Positions 9,171 through 18,684 of a stretch of DNA of 64,000 bases are shown one piece after another. The position numbers and the translations under genes were made by a program. Numbering within the stretch: position 1 is the stretch's first letter; the number at the start of each line of letters is the position of its first letter. Location: the NCBI RefSeq assembly GCF_005239095.1, contig NZ_SZUA01000001.1, positions 1,097,049-1,161,048 on the forward strand. Direction: 5' to 3'. The DNA comes from Luteimonas gilva (GTDB lineage: Bacteria > Pseudomonadota > Gammaproteobacteria > Xanthomonadales > Xanthomonadaceae). The notes beneath the pieces are model-generated. The model was given only the letters and a program-made list of their open reading frames with translations, was not told the origin of the DNA and did no database searches.

Positions 9171-9629
9171 ATGAAAACGACCCCGCCCCTCGCAGCCTGC
9201 AGCGGTTCCACGCTCGGCCTGCTGATCCGCCAGGTCCGTGACGGCATTTGGGCCCAGATGGAGCGCGAGCTCGCCCAGGTCGGCCACGACCTCACCTTCA
9301 GCCAGTACATCGCCATCAAGAAGCTCGCCGGCGGCACCGCCAGCGTGACCGATCTGGCCCGCGCCGCCGAACTGAACCCCGGCGCGATGACCCGATTGCT
9401 GGATAAGCTGGAAGCCAGAGGCCTGGTGGCCCGCGTCGCCGATCCCAGCGACCGCCGCGCCTTGCACATCCACCTGACCGAGGCGGGTATGGCGATCTGG
9501 CGCGACGTCGACCAATGCGGCGCCCGCGTGCGCGAGCGCGCGATGTCGGGCATGAGCGATTCCGAACGCGAATTCCTGACGCGCTTGCTCGAACGCGTCC
9601 GCGACAACCTCACTTTGACGGAAGACTGA
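9171..9629 (+). CDS. MarR-family transcriptional regulator of the efflux operon (EmrR-like)
   Basis: Winged-helix repressor, 152 residues, first gene of a regulator/outer-membrane channel/HlyD/MFS operon. The recognition region is ASVTDLARAAELNPGAMTRLLDKLEARGLVARV followed by the wing with DPSDRRALHIHLTEAG. Start ATG 9171 is preferred; TTG at 9144 lies inside the operator. No Shine-Dalgarno sequence precedes ATG 9171, and the predicted transcription start is within a few bases of it, so the mRNA may be leaderless. By analogy with EmrR/EmrRCAB of Stenotrophomonas it should repress the operon and release DNA on binding small hydrophobic compounds. Confidence 0.9.
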   Translation: MKTTPPLAACSGSTLGLLIRQVRDGIWAQMERELAQVGHDLTFSQYIAIKKLAGGTASVTDLARAAELNPGAMTRLLDKLEARGLVARVADPSDRRALHIHLTEAGMAIWRDVDQCGARVRERAMSGMSDSEREFLTRLLERVRDNLTLTED

Positions 9630-9632
9630 ACC

Positions 9633-11123
9633 ATGTCCTCTTCCCTTTCCCGTCGCAGCTATCCCGCGATGGCCCTGCTCGCTTCCGCACTGGCCCTGGC
9701 CGGCTGCGCCAGCACGCACGGCCTCGCACCCGAAGGCCGCGCGACCGACGCCGATACGCTGCAGACCGCGCGCAGCTTCGGCGACTACAAGCTCAGCGAC
9801 GCCGCCTTTCCGAAACAGGATTGGTGGAACGCGCTCGGCGATCCGCAACTCGACGCGCTGATCCGCGAAGCGCTGCAAGGCAACCCCTCGCTCGCGGCCG
9901 CCGACGCGCGCCTGCGCCAGGCGCAAGCCCAGGCGAACATGGCCAACGACGCGCGCAAGCCGGAAACCAGCCTCAGCGCGCAATACACCGGCGTGCAGTT
10001 GCCGGAAACGCTGGTGCCGCCGCCGATCGGCGGCGATCTGCAGGCCAGCACGGTGCTGATGCTCAACTTCAAATGGACGCCCGACCTGTGGGGCGGACAG
10101 CGCGCCAAGTACGAAGCCGCCGTGGGCCAAGCCCGCGCGGCGGAAGTCGACGCGCAGGCCGCGCGCCTGACCTTGTCGGCCAACATAGCCCGCGCCTACG
10201 TGTCGCTCTCGCAAGCGTATGCGTCGCTCGATGTCGCCAACAACGAACAGAAACGTTCGTCCCACTTGTCCCAACTCAGCGCACAGCGGGTGAAGGCAGG
10301 CTTGGACAACCAATTGCAACTGCGGCAGTCGGAAAGCGCCATCGCCAGCGCGAAGCAGCAAGCGCAGGCCGCGCAGCAGCAGATCGAGGCGCTGCGCAAT
10401 GCGCTCGCCGCACTGATGGGCAAAGGCCCGGACCGCGGTTTGGACATCGCTCCGCCGCGACTGCTGGCCGCGCCCGCGCCGGGCGTTCCGGACGTGCTGC
10501 CGAGCGAGTTGCTGGGCCATCGCGCCGACGTGGTCGCCGCACGCTGGCGCGTGGAAGCCGCGAGCCGCGGCATCGACGCGAGCAAAGCCGCGTTCAAGCC
10601 CAGTGTCAACTTGAGCGCGCTGGTCGGCTTGGCCTCGTCCGGCCTGTCCGATCTTTTCAGCAACGACGCCCTGCTCGGCTTCGGCGGTCCGGCGTTGAGC
10701 TTGCCGATCTTCAACGGCAGCCGCTTGCGCAGCAATCTGGAAAAAAGCGACGCCGATTACGACCTGGCCGTCGCCAACTACAACCAGACGCTGGTGACCG
10801 CATTGCACGAGGTCACCGACGCGCTGCAGGCCGCGCGCTCGCTGGATGCGCAGGTCGCGTCGGCGACGCAAGCCCGCGACGCCGCGCAGGCCGCGCTGAA
10901 ACTCGCCGATACGCGCTACCGCGCCGGCCTGGGCACGCAGCTCGACGTGCTGTCCGCGCAGCGCCCGCTGCTGCAACTGGAACAGCAAGTCGCCGCGCTG
11001 CGCGCGCAACGCTTGGCCGCGACGGTCGACCTGGACCGCGCACTCGGCGGCGGGCTGACCCTCGCCTCCCCTTCCGCGCAAAACCTTTCCGATAACAACG
11101 TTTCGAAGGCCCCCACGCCATGA
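9633..11123 (+). CDS. Outer-membrane efflux lipoprotein (OprM/NodT family), EmrC-type
   Basis: TolC-like outer-membrane channel, 496 residues. The N-terminus SYPAMALLASALALAGCAST is a lipoprotein signal with lipobox LAGC. Two OEP repeats follow: GDPQLDALIREALQGNPSL with coiled coils in the first half, and DVLPSELLGHRADVVAARWR plus DTRYRAGLGTQLDVLSAQR in the second. It begins three bases after the MarR stop and overlaps the downstream emrA start by four bases, so it belongs to a tripartite MFS pump. A dedicated outer-membrane component inside an emr operon is characteristic of Stenotrophomonas/Xanthomonas-type EmrCAB. Confidence 0.93.
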   Translation: MSSSLSRRSYPAMALLASALALAGCASTHGLAPEGRATDADTLQTARSFGDYKLSDAAFPKQDWWNALGDPQLDALIREALQGNPSLAAADARLRQAQAQANMANDARKPETSLSAQYTGVQLPETLVPPPIGGDLQASTVLMLNFKWTPDLWGGQRAKYEAAVGQARAAEVDAQAARLTLSANIARAYVSLSQAYASLDVANNEQKRSSHLSQLSAQRVKAGLDNQLQLRQSESAIASAKQQAQAAQQQIEALRNALAALMGKGPDRGLDIAPPRLLAAPAPGVPDVLPSELLGHRADVVAARWRVEAASRGIDASKAAFKPSVNLSALVGLASSGLSDLFSNDALLGFGGPALSLPIFNGSRLRSNLEKSDADYDLAVANYNQTLVTALHEVTDALQAARSLDAQVASATQARDAAQAALKLADTRYRAGLGTQLDVLSAQRPLLQLEQQVAALRAQRLAATVDLDRALGGGLTLASPSAQNLSDNNVSKAPTP

Positions 11124-12307
11124 CCACCGAAATCAACCCGCAAGCCGCGGCCGCTCCGGCCGTCGCGCCCAAGAACGGCAAGCGCCGTAAGGCATTGATC
11201 ATTCTGGCGGCCGTCGTCGTCGTCGCCGCGATCGCCTGGACGTTCTACTACTTCCTGGTCGCGCGCTGGCACGAAGATACCGACGACGCCTACGTCCAAG
11301 GCAACGTGGTCAGCATCACGCCGCAGACCATCGGCACCGTGGTCAGCATCGGCGCCGACGACGGTATGAAGGTGAACGCCGGACAGGTGCTGGTGCAACT
11401 GGATCCGAACGACGCCAAAGTCGCTTACGAACAGGCCGTCGCCAACCTCGCCAGCACGGTGCGCCAAGTGCGCGGCTTGTACAGCGCGGTCGATGCCGGC
11501 CAAGCGGACCTCGCTGCCCGGCAAGTGGCCGTGAAGCAAGCGCGCGCCGACGTGAAGCGCCGCGAAGGCTTGGTCGCCTCTGGCGCGGTGTCGGCCGAAG
11601 AACTGGCGCACGCCCGCGACATGCTCGCCGCCGCCGAAGCTTCGCTGTCCTCGTCGAGCGGCCAGTTGTCGCGCAACCGCGCCCTGGTCGATGCGACCAC
11701 GGTCGCCGACCAGCCGCAAGTGCAAGCCGCCGCCGCGCAGTTGCGCCAGGCTTATTTGAACCTGCAGCGCGCGGCCATCGTCGCGCCGGTCTCCGGTTAC
11801 GTCGCCAAGCGCAACGTGCAGCTCGGCCAGCGCGTGCAGCCGGGCACGGCGCTGATGACGATCGTGCCGTTGGAACAAGTCTGGGTGGACGCGAACTTCA
11901 AAGAGACGCAGCTGCACAAGATGCGCATCGGCCAGCCGGTCGAACTGCATTCGGACTTGTACGGCAAGGACGTGACCTACACCGGCAAGATCGCCAGCCT
12001 GGGCCTGGGCACCGGCAGCGCGTTCGCCCTGTTGCCGGCGCAGAATGCCAGCGGCAACTGGATCAAGATTGTGCAGCGCGTGCCGGTGCGCATCGAACTC
12101 GATCCCAAGCAAGTGGCCGAGCATCCCTTGCGCCTGGGCTTGAGCATGAGCGTCGATGTCGGTCTGCGCGACCAGAACGGTCCGGTGCTCGCCGCCGTGC
12201 CGCCCACCAAGCCGGTGCTGACGACCGAGGCTTATGCCAAGCAATTGGCCGACGCCGAAGCGCTGATCCAGAAAGTGATCCGCGAAAACCTGGCCCGCCG
12301 CAGCTGA
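11120..12307 (+). CDS. emrA: EmrA-type membrane fusion protein (HlyD family)
   Basis: Periplasmic adaptor that links the EmrB transporter to the outer-membrane channel; 395 residues. One N-terminal membrane helix (ALIILAAVVVVAAIAWTFYY), then the HlyD entry motif DTDDAYVQGNVVSITPQTIG, a long coiled-coil hairpin (about residues 100-200), the lipoyl half-motif RAAIVAPVSGYVAKRNVQLG and a beta-barrel with VWVDANFKETQLHKMRIGQP. Starts with an ATGA overlap with the channel gene, implying translational coupling. Normal length for EmrA. Confidence 0.95.
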   Translation: MTTEINPQAAAAPAVAPKNGKRRKALIILAAVVVVAAIAWTFYYFLVARWHEDTDDAYVQGNVVSITPQTIGTVVSIGADDGMKVNAGQVLVQLDPNDAKVAYEQAVANLASTVRQVRGLYSAVDAGQADLAARQVAVKQARADVKRREGLVASGAVSAEELAHARDMLAAAEASLSSSSGQLSRNRALVDATTVADQPQVQAAAAQLRQAYLNLQRAAIVAPVSGYVAKRNVQLGQRVQPGTALMTIVPLEQVWVDANFKETQLHKMRIGQPVELHSDLYGKDVTYTGKIASLGLGTGSAFALLPAQNASGNWIKIVQRVPVRIELDPKQVAEHPLRLGLSMSVDVGLRDQNGPVLAAVPPTKPVLTTEAYAKQLADAEALIQKVIRENLARRS

Positions 12308-12397
12308 TCCCCCGTCCGGACGCGGGCCCCGCACCGCGTCCGGACAACTCTTCCGATGCGCGCAACTCATCGCACGCCTCACTTTTAGGCATCGCCC

Positions 12398-13963
12398 ATG
12401 TCCGCAACCGCCACTGCCGGCGCCGCGCCGGCGCCCCAGGCCGGCTTCCGACCGCGCAACATCCCGCTGACGACGCTCGGCTTGGCGCTGGCGTCGTTCA
12501 TGCAGGTGTTGGACCTGACCATCGCCAACGTCTCGCTGCCGACGATCTCCGGCAACTTGGGCGGCAGCGCGAACCAGGCCACCTGGGTCATCACTTCGTT
12601 CGCGGTGAGCAACGCGATCGCGTTGCCGCTCACCGGCTGGCTCACGCGCCATTTCGGCGAGCGCAAATTGTTCGTCTGGGCGACGTTCTTGTTCGTGATC
12701 GCCTCGCTGCTCTGCGGCTTGGCCAACAGCATGGGCTTGCTGGTCGCCGCTCGCGCTTTGCAGGGTTTCGTTGCCGGGCCGATGTATCCGATCACCCAAG
12801 CGCTGCTGATTTCGATCTATCCGCCGCAAAAACGCGGCCAAGCCATCGCCTTGTTGGCGATGGTGACGGTGGTCGCGCCGATCGCCGGCCCGATCCTGGG
12901 CGGCTGGATCACCGACAACTACAGCTGGGAGTGGATCTTCTTCATCAACGTGCCGATCGGCATCTTCGCCAGCCTGGTGGTCGGCAGCCAATTGCGCGGC
13001 CGGCCGGAGAAGCTGGAAAAGCCGAAGATGGACTACGTCGGCCTGATCACGCTGGTGATCGGCGTCGGCGCGCTGCAGATCCTGCTCGACCTGGGCAACG
13101 ACGAAGATTGGTTCCGTTCGAATTTGATCGTCGCGCTGTCGATAATTTCGGCGATCGCGCTGGCGGTGTTCGTGATCTGGGAGCTGACGGACAAGGATCC
13201 GATCGTCAACCTGCGCCTGTTCCGGCACCGCAATTTCAGCGCCGGCACCGCGGCGATGGTGGTGGCCTACGCGGCGTTCTTCAGCGTCGGCATCCTGGTG
13301 CCGCTGTGGCTGCAACGCAATCTGGGCTTCACTGCGATCTGGGCCGGTTTCGCCACCGCGCCGATCGGCATATTGCCGGTGCTGCTGACGCCCTTCGTGG
13401 GCCGCTACGCGCACAAGTTCGATTTGCGATGGCTGGCCACGCTGGCGTTCATCGCGATGTCGCTCACCAGTTTCGCCCGCGCCGGCTTCAATCTGGACGT
13501 GGACTTCAACCACATCGCGATGGTGCAGTTGTTCCAGGGCTTCGGCGTGGCGCTGTTCTTCATGCCGGTGCTGCAGATATTGCTGTCCGATCTGCAGCCG
13601 CACGAGATCGCGGCCGGCTCTGGCCTGGCGACGTTCATGCGCACCCTGGGCGGCAGTTTCGCCGCATCGCTCACCACTTACGCCTGGACCGAGCGCGGCG
13701 CGGTGCATCACGCCCACATGACCGAAAAGCTGTCGGCCTACGATCCGAACACGGTGGCCACGGTCACCCAGATGGGCGGCGGCGACTTGCAGCGCGGCGC
13801 GGCGATGCTGGAGCGCCTGATCTCCAACCAAGCCGCGCAAATCGGCTTCAACGAGATTTTCCACCTGCTGGGCATCATCTTCCTGGTGGTGATCCTGTTC
13901 GTATGGATGGCCAAGCCGCCGTTCACCGCCAAGGTCGGTCCGGCCGCTTCCGGCGGGCATTGA
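12398..13963 (+). CDS. emrB: EmrB-type drug:H+ antiporter (MFS, DHA2 family, 14 TM)
   Basis: Proton-driven exporter of hydrophobic toxic compounds; 521 residues with 14 predicted membrane segments. DHA2 signatures are visible: motif D-like LALASFMQVLDLTIANVSLP near the start, TSFAVSNAIALPLTGWL with RHFGERKLF (motif A), and the motif C region VTVVAPIAGPILGGWITD. It follows emrA by 90 bp and a repeat follows its stop, so it ends the operon. Substrate range (for example uncouplers or quinolones in related pumps) is inferred from family only. Confidence 0.95.
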   Translation: MSATATAGAAPAPQAGFRPRNIPLTTLGLALASFMQVLDLTIANVSLPTISGNLGGSANQATWVITSFAVSNAIALPLTGWLTRHFGERKLFVWATFLFVIASLLCGLANSMGLLVAARALQGFVAGPMYPITQALLISIYPPQKRGQAIALLAMVTVVAPIAGPILGGWITDNYSWEWIFFINVPIGIFASLVVGSQLRGRPEKLEKPKMDYVGLITLVIGVGALQILLDLGNDEDWFRSNLIVALSIISAIALAVFVIWELTDKDPIVNLRLFRHRNFSAGTAAMVVAYAAFFSVGILVPLWLQRNLGFTAIWAGFATAPIGILPVLLTPFVGRYAHKFDLRWLATLAFIAMSLTSFARAGFNLDVDFNHIAMVQLFQGFGVALFFMPVLQILLSDLQPHEIAAGSGLATFMRTLGGSFAASLTTYAWTERGAVHHAHMTEKLSAYDPNTVATVTQMGGGDLQRGAAMLERLISNQAAQIGFNEIFHLLGIIFLVVILFVWMAKPPFTAKVGPAASGGH

Positions 13964-13966
13964 TCC

Positions 13967-14049
13967 GTAGCCCGGGTGGAGCGCAGCGCGATACCCGGGG
14001 CCGAGTCGCGGCGTGTTTCCCGGGTATCGCTGCGCTCCACCCGGGCTAC
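13967..14049. repeat. Family-D palindromic repeat
   Basis: Long inverted repeat: GTAGCCCGGGTGGAGCGCAG on the left, and its reverse complement ending CCACCCGGGCTAC on the right, with CGATACCCGGG/CCCGGGTATCG inner arms. Directly follows the emrB stop and could terminate or stabilise its mRNA. Confidence 0.9.
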
Positions 14050-14135
14050 ATCCGATGCGTGAGGCCCATCACGGCAACCGCCCCGTTCCGGCGATATAGG
14101 TTGTCCCGCCCATGGTGGGCGCAAGGAGGACAACG

Positions 14136-14348
14136 ATGTCTGCCAAAAAGAATAAACCCAGCGCGTTCGCGGCGATCGGCCTGCTCGTCGTCGGCGCGGC
14201 GCTGTCGCTGAGCGCATACGCCTACACCTGCCAGCAGCAATGCCACACGCAGTACGTGAACTGCATCGAAAGCGGTACTTTGCCGCTGTACAAATGCCAG
14301 CAGATCTACAACACCTGCTTGCACCAGTGCGGGGGTAGCGTCCGCTGA
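14136..14348 (+). CDS. Small exported cysteine-rich peptide with mirror-image Cys spacing
   Basis: Seventy-residue product with a strong ribosome-binding site (AAGGAGGA at 14123-14130, five bases before ATG). Residues 1-30 look like a signal peptide or single helix: basic start, hydrophobic AAIGLLVVGAALSLSAYAY. The rest (about 40 residues) holds six cysteines spaced C-x3-C-x6-C-x10-C-x6-C-x3-C, a symmetrical pattern compatible with a disulfide-linked helical hairpin; the centre is IESGTLPLYK. I do not recognise a named family. It stands alone between the emrB repeat and convergent radA. Oxidation state and function are unknown. Codon use looks ordinary, and the combination of good RBS, signal-like segment and cysteine pattern supports it as real. 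Confidence 0.75.
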   Translation: MSAKKNKPSAFAAIGLLVVGAALSLSAYAYTCQQQCHTQYVNCIESGTLPLYKCQQIYNTCLHQCGGSVR

Positions 14349-14364
14349 CGGCGTACCGCTTTAC

Positions 14365-14437
14365 GTAGAGTCGAGCCTGCTCGAATGCTTTTCTGTCGGC
14401 TGGGAGCGAGAAGCAGTCGAGCAAGGCTCGACTCTAC
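14365..14437. repeat. Family-B palindromic repeat
   Basis: Inverted repeat GTAGAGTCGAGCCTGCTCGA / TCGAGCAAGGCTCGACTCTAC between the Cys-rich peptide gene and the 3' end of radA; one arm carries an extra A. Could act as a bidirectional terminator for the two converging genes. Confidence 0.88.
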
Positions 14438-14445
14438 ACAAGCGG

Positions 14446-15837
<1,392 letters not shown>

Positions 15838-15904
15838 GGATGCGCTCGATGCCGATCAGGCGCTACTGTAGCCGCCCGCCGTCTCTTGGTGCGAGACGCG
15901 CCGG

Positions 15905-17233
15905 TTAGGGACGATCCGCGGCGATGCGGATAACCAGCCCCGCGCGGTCGTCGGTGGTCCAAATCGCGCCGTCCTTCGCCACCGCCAATCCGACCGGCGA
16001 ACCTTGCGGCCGTTTTCCGGCGACGCGATCCCAACCCGGCGTCAGGATCTGCGCGTTCGCCGCCGGCCCAATGCCGTAAGCCCGTGGCGCACCGCCGTAA
16101 CTCGGATACCGAGCGTCCTTGTCCGCGATCGGCACTCCTTTCGCATCCGTGGCGAAGGCGGCGATGCGCCCGCCGACCGAACGATATCCGTGCCAAGTCA
16201 TCAGCAGCTTGCCTTGCAGCTGAGGGAACATCGCGCCGTCGTACCACAGCATGTCCAGCGGCGCCGCGTGCGGCGGCAACAGCAGCGCCGGCGCGGTGTG
16301 CGCCGACGAGCCGCAGGCCATCGCCCTGACCGATTTCCAGCCGGGCGTCGGCGTTGCGGCGTCGGCGCAATAAGGCCAGCCGTAATGCTTGCCCGCTTCG
16401 ATCCGATTGATTTCGTCGAACGGCGACCAGCGCGCGGCGAAGTCGTAGCTGTTTTCGCCTTGCAGCACGGTGCCCGACGGATGCACCGCGAGCGCGACGG
16501 AATTGCGCAAGCCCTTCGCATAGACCGTGTATTCGCCGCTCCAGCGCCCGGGCGCGAGCAAGGCGTATCGGCGGATGCCGGCGGCTCGCTCGCCGGTGTC
16601 GGATTGCGGACAAGCCTTGCCGAGCGGCTTGCCGTTCGCGTCCAGGCATTGATCGGAAGGCGCGCCGATGTTCACCAGCAAGGCGCCGTCGGCGGCGAAC
16701 GCGAATTTGGACAAGGGGTGTCGGTTTTCGTGCAGGCGATTGTCGGGTAGGTCCGCGATCACCGTTTCGACGGTCTTGGCCGGATCGGCGGCGCGCGGAT
16801 CGAAGCGGAAGATCTTGCTCATCTCGCCGAGGTAGGCCAAGCCGTCCGGGCCGATCGCCAATGCGTGTGGCAGATTCAGGCCGCCGAGCAGCCGCGTCAG
16901 TTCGGCCGGCGCGCCGGGACGGCTGCGCAGTTTCCAAACCGCGCCGCGCTTCGTGCCCCATCCGCCCAGATCGGTGACCAGCCAAGTCGTTTCGTCCAAC
17001 TGCGCCAGCGATCGCGGCAACAGCAGCTTGCGCGTCCTATCGCCCGCCGTGGGACCGAGCACCAGCCCGGCGCAAAAACCCTTCGCCATGCCGATATTCA
17101 AGCGCGGATAGCCGTCGCAGGTGCCTTGCGGGGCGGCGTAGGCATCCCGTGCCGGCGGCGCGGCCGAAGCGGTCAGCGCGAACGCCGCCAACAAACCGAT
17201 TGCGCCGATGTCGCGTTTCCGTATGCGCCGCAT
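15905..17233 (-). CDS. PQQ-type sugar (sorbosone/glucose) dehydrogenase, secreted
   Basis: Soluble six-bladed beta-propeller dehydrogenase of the glucose/sorbosone dehydrogenase family, 442 residues. Signal peptide MRRIRKRDIGAIGLLAAFAL ending near ASA. Family-like segments include LAIGPDGLAYLGEMSKIFRF, a NRHPLSKFAFAADGALLVN region with the active-site His, YAKGLRNSVALAVHPSG and GKHYGWPYCAD. Start ATG 17233 is chosen because AGGAGG lies five bases upstream. It acts in the periplasm if PQQ is available; no PQQ synthesis genes are in the window and the substrate is not predictable. Follows no obvious operon partner. Confidence 0.82.
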   Translation of the reverse strand: MRRIRKRDIGAIGLLAAFALTASAAPPARDAYAAPQGTCDGYPRLNIGMAKGFCAGLVLGPTAGDRTRKLLLPRSLAQLDETTWLVTDLGGWGTKRGAVWKLRSRPGAPAELTRLLGGLNLPHALAIGPDGLAYLGEMSKIFRFDPRAADPAKTVETVIADLPDNRLHENRHPLSKFAFAADGALLVNIGAPSDQCLDANGKPLGKACPQSDTGERAAGIRRYALLAPGRWSGEYTVYAKGLRNSVALAVHPSGTVLQGENSYDFAARWSPFDEINRIEAGKHYGWPYCADAATPTPGWKSVRAMACGSSAHTAPALLLPPHAAPLDMLWYDGAMFPQLQGKLLMTWHGYRSVGGRIAAFATDAKGVPIADKDARYPSYGGAPRAYGIGPAANAQILTPGWDRVAGKRPQGSPVGLAVAKDGAIWTTDDRAGLVIRIAADRP

Positions 17234-17284
17234 GCCTGCCTCCTGTCGCCAGCATGGCACGACTCGGCCGCGGCGGGAATCGCA

Positions 17285-17989
17285 TCAAACCGAGGCGGCG
17301 ATTCGCTTCGATTCCCGGGCTCCCATGATCAGCAGCCACAAGCAGGTGCCGATTTCGCCGACGGTAGCGGGCAAAACGACGAATCGGGCGATCGCCATCT
17401 CCGGATAATCCGCAAACAAGGCGCGACCGAGGAAATCGATCAGGTAGCCGAAGCAGCCCGCCATCAGCAGGACGCCGAGGATTCTGGGCAGGATTCCGGA
17501 TTTGAAGACCAGATAGCCGAACGGCAGCAGCCATAGGCCCCAGAAGATCTTGGAAACCAAAATGCCCTTGTTGTACGCATCCAGCGACAGCATCGCCTGC
17601 GCTTGCAACTGCTCGGCGCCGAACGCGCGCAAATAATCCGCGCCGCTCAGCAGCGAAAGCACTTCGAACTTGTGGGACAAGTTGGCGAACGAGAGCGGCA
17701 CGCTGACCGCCACGAAGGCGACCATCAAAGCCGCGGCATTTCTGTTCACCGGACTCAGCAGCCGGTGCAAGGCCAGCGGCAACAGCAGGAAGGCGACGTA
17801 GCAGACGCAGCTCGCGACGATGCCGAGCCGGAACAAGGTTTCCGACGATGCGATCTTGGCCCAGGTCGCCGCCGCATCGCCCGGCACGACCGTATGCGCG
17901 GGCACGTAGGCCAGGCTGAAGATGCCGGCCGCGACGACGATCAGATACAGCAGGCCCGCGGTGCGGGCGAGCTTCGCATTCGCGTTCAT
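17285..17989 (-). CDS. DUF4386-like integral membrane protein
   Basis: Membrane protein of 234 residues with about six hydrophobic helices, starting MNANAKLARTAGLLYLIVVA and containing PAHTVVPGDAAATWAKIASS, SETLFRLGIVASCVCYVAFLLLP and a C-terminal ILGVLLMAGCFGYLIDFLG. These match my memory of the DUF4386 family. Start ATG 17989 overlaps the stop of the upstream gene by four bases (ATGA), so both are translated from one message. A frame open far upstream (to 18937) is not coding there. Function unknown. Confidence 0.75.
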   Translation of the reverse strand: MNANAKLARTAGLLYLIVVAAGIFSLAYVPAHTVVPGDAAATWAKIASSETLFRLGIVASCVCYVAFLLLPLALHRLLSPVNRNAAALMVAFVAVSVPLSFANLSHKFEVLSLLSGADYLRAFGAEQLQAQAMLSLDAYNKGILVSKIFWGLWLLPFGYLVFKSGILPRILGVLLMAGCFGYLIDFLGRALFADYPEMAIARFVVLPATVGEIGTCLWLLIMGARESKRIAASV

Positions 17990-18414
17990 GCCGCGATCCT
18001 CGGCCACTTCCACGCCTGCCAGGCGATGAGCAGGCACAAGGCGATTTCGACGACGCCGAAGAACAGATAGAAATTCCACGCACCGCCGCGCATCGTGAGC
18101 ACCATGATCGCCGCGTAAGCCAGCCCCAGGAAAATATTCAGCCAGCGGCTCACGGCCGGCTTCACGACCACGCACAGAAAAACCATGAGCGCCGGGATCG
18201 CCATCATGATCGACGTCCCCAACAGCACGCCTTGGGTGACTTCGCCCAGCGGCCCCATTCGTCCGTGCAGCATGTCGTCGAGCTTGCCGGGCCTGTAGAA
18301 GCCGAAATAATCCCCGTAGACGTAGCAAAACATTAGGCTCGCCCATGCGGCCGCGAGCTTGAGCTTCACATCGATCCGGGTATCGGCCAAGGCCGCTTTT
18401 TTCGCTGCCGCCAT
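17986..18414 (-). CDS. DUF6326-like small integral membrane protein
   Basis: Membrane protein of 142 residues with about four helices: KLAAAWASLMFCYVYGDYFG, LLGTSIMMAIPALMVFLCVV, IFLGLAYAAIMVLTM and FFGVVEIALCLLIAWQAW. The YGDYFGFYRPGK motif resembles the DUF6326 family. Start ATG 18414 has GAGGGG six bases upstream; an ATG six codons earlier lacks such spacing. First gene of a two-gene membrane-protein operon with the DUF4386-like gene. Divergent from the AraC/GyrI gene. Function unknown. Confidence 0.72.
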   Translation of the reverse strand: MAAAKKAALADTRIDVKLKLAAAWASLMFCYVYGDYFGFYRPGKLDDMLHGRMGPLGEVTQGVLLGTSIMMAIPALMVFLCVVVKPAVSRWLNIFLGLAYAAIMVLTMRGGAWNFYLFFGVVEIALCLLIAWQAWKWPRIAA

Positions 18415-18684
18415 ATCTTTCCCCTCGCCCATACCGGTTCGGATGCGAGTTTATCCTCGCCGAAAATCGCGGCGTGCGCCGGAACGACCGACCCCCGTCC
18501 GTGCGAATCATGCCGCCGCCCCATGAAGCGCTCATGTGCCTGTCGCCCGGGTGTCCATGGTCATGGCGCGCACAGACGGTTGCCCATGGCCGCCGCATCG
18601 TGGAACCTGCCGCCGTCGCAAAATCCGCAACCTGGATCAATCGCTCCGCCCCAACATGGCCTGGCGGAAACGACGGAGAGCCCG

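Noticed and set aside
9117-11081. A 654-codon antisense frame opposite the outer-membrane channel gene
   Set aside because: Shadow of the real gene; no start context or domain.
10916-13960. A 1014-codon open frame antisense to the emr operon
   Set aside because: Same cause; runs across three real genes and has low-complexity composition without motifs.
18415-18684. Coding sequence in the 270-bp gap between DUF6326-like and AraC genes
   Set aside because: Frames here extend the AraC gene or its shadow but have no RBS and no conserved residues; I see only a divergent promoter region.
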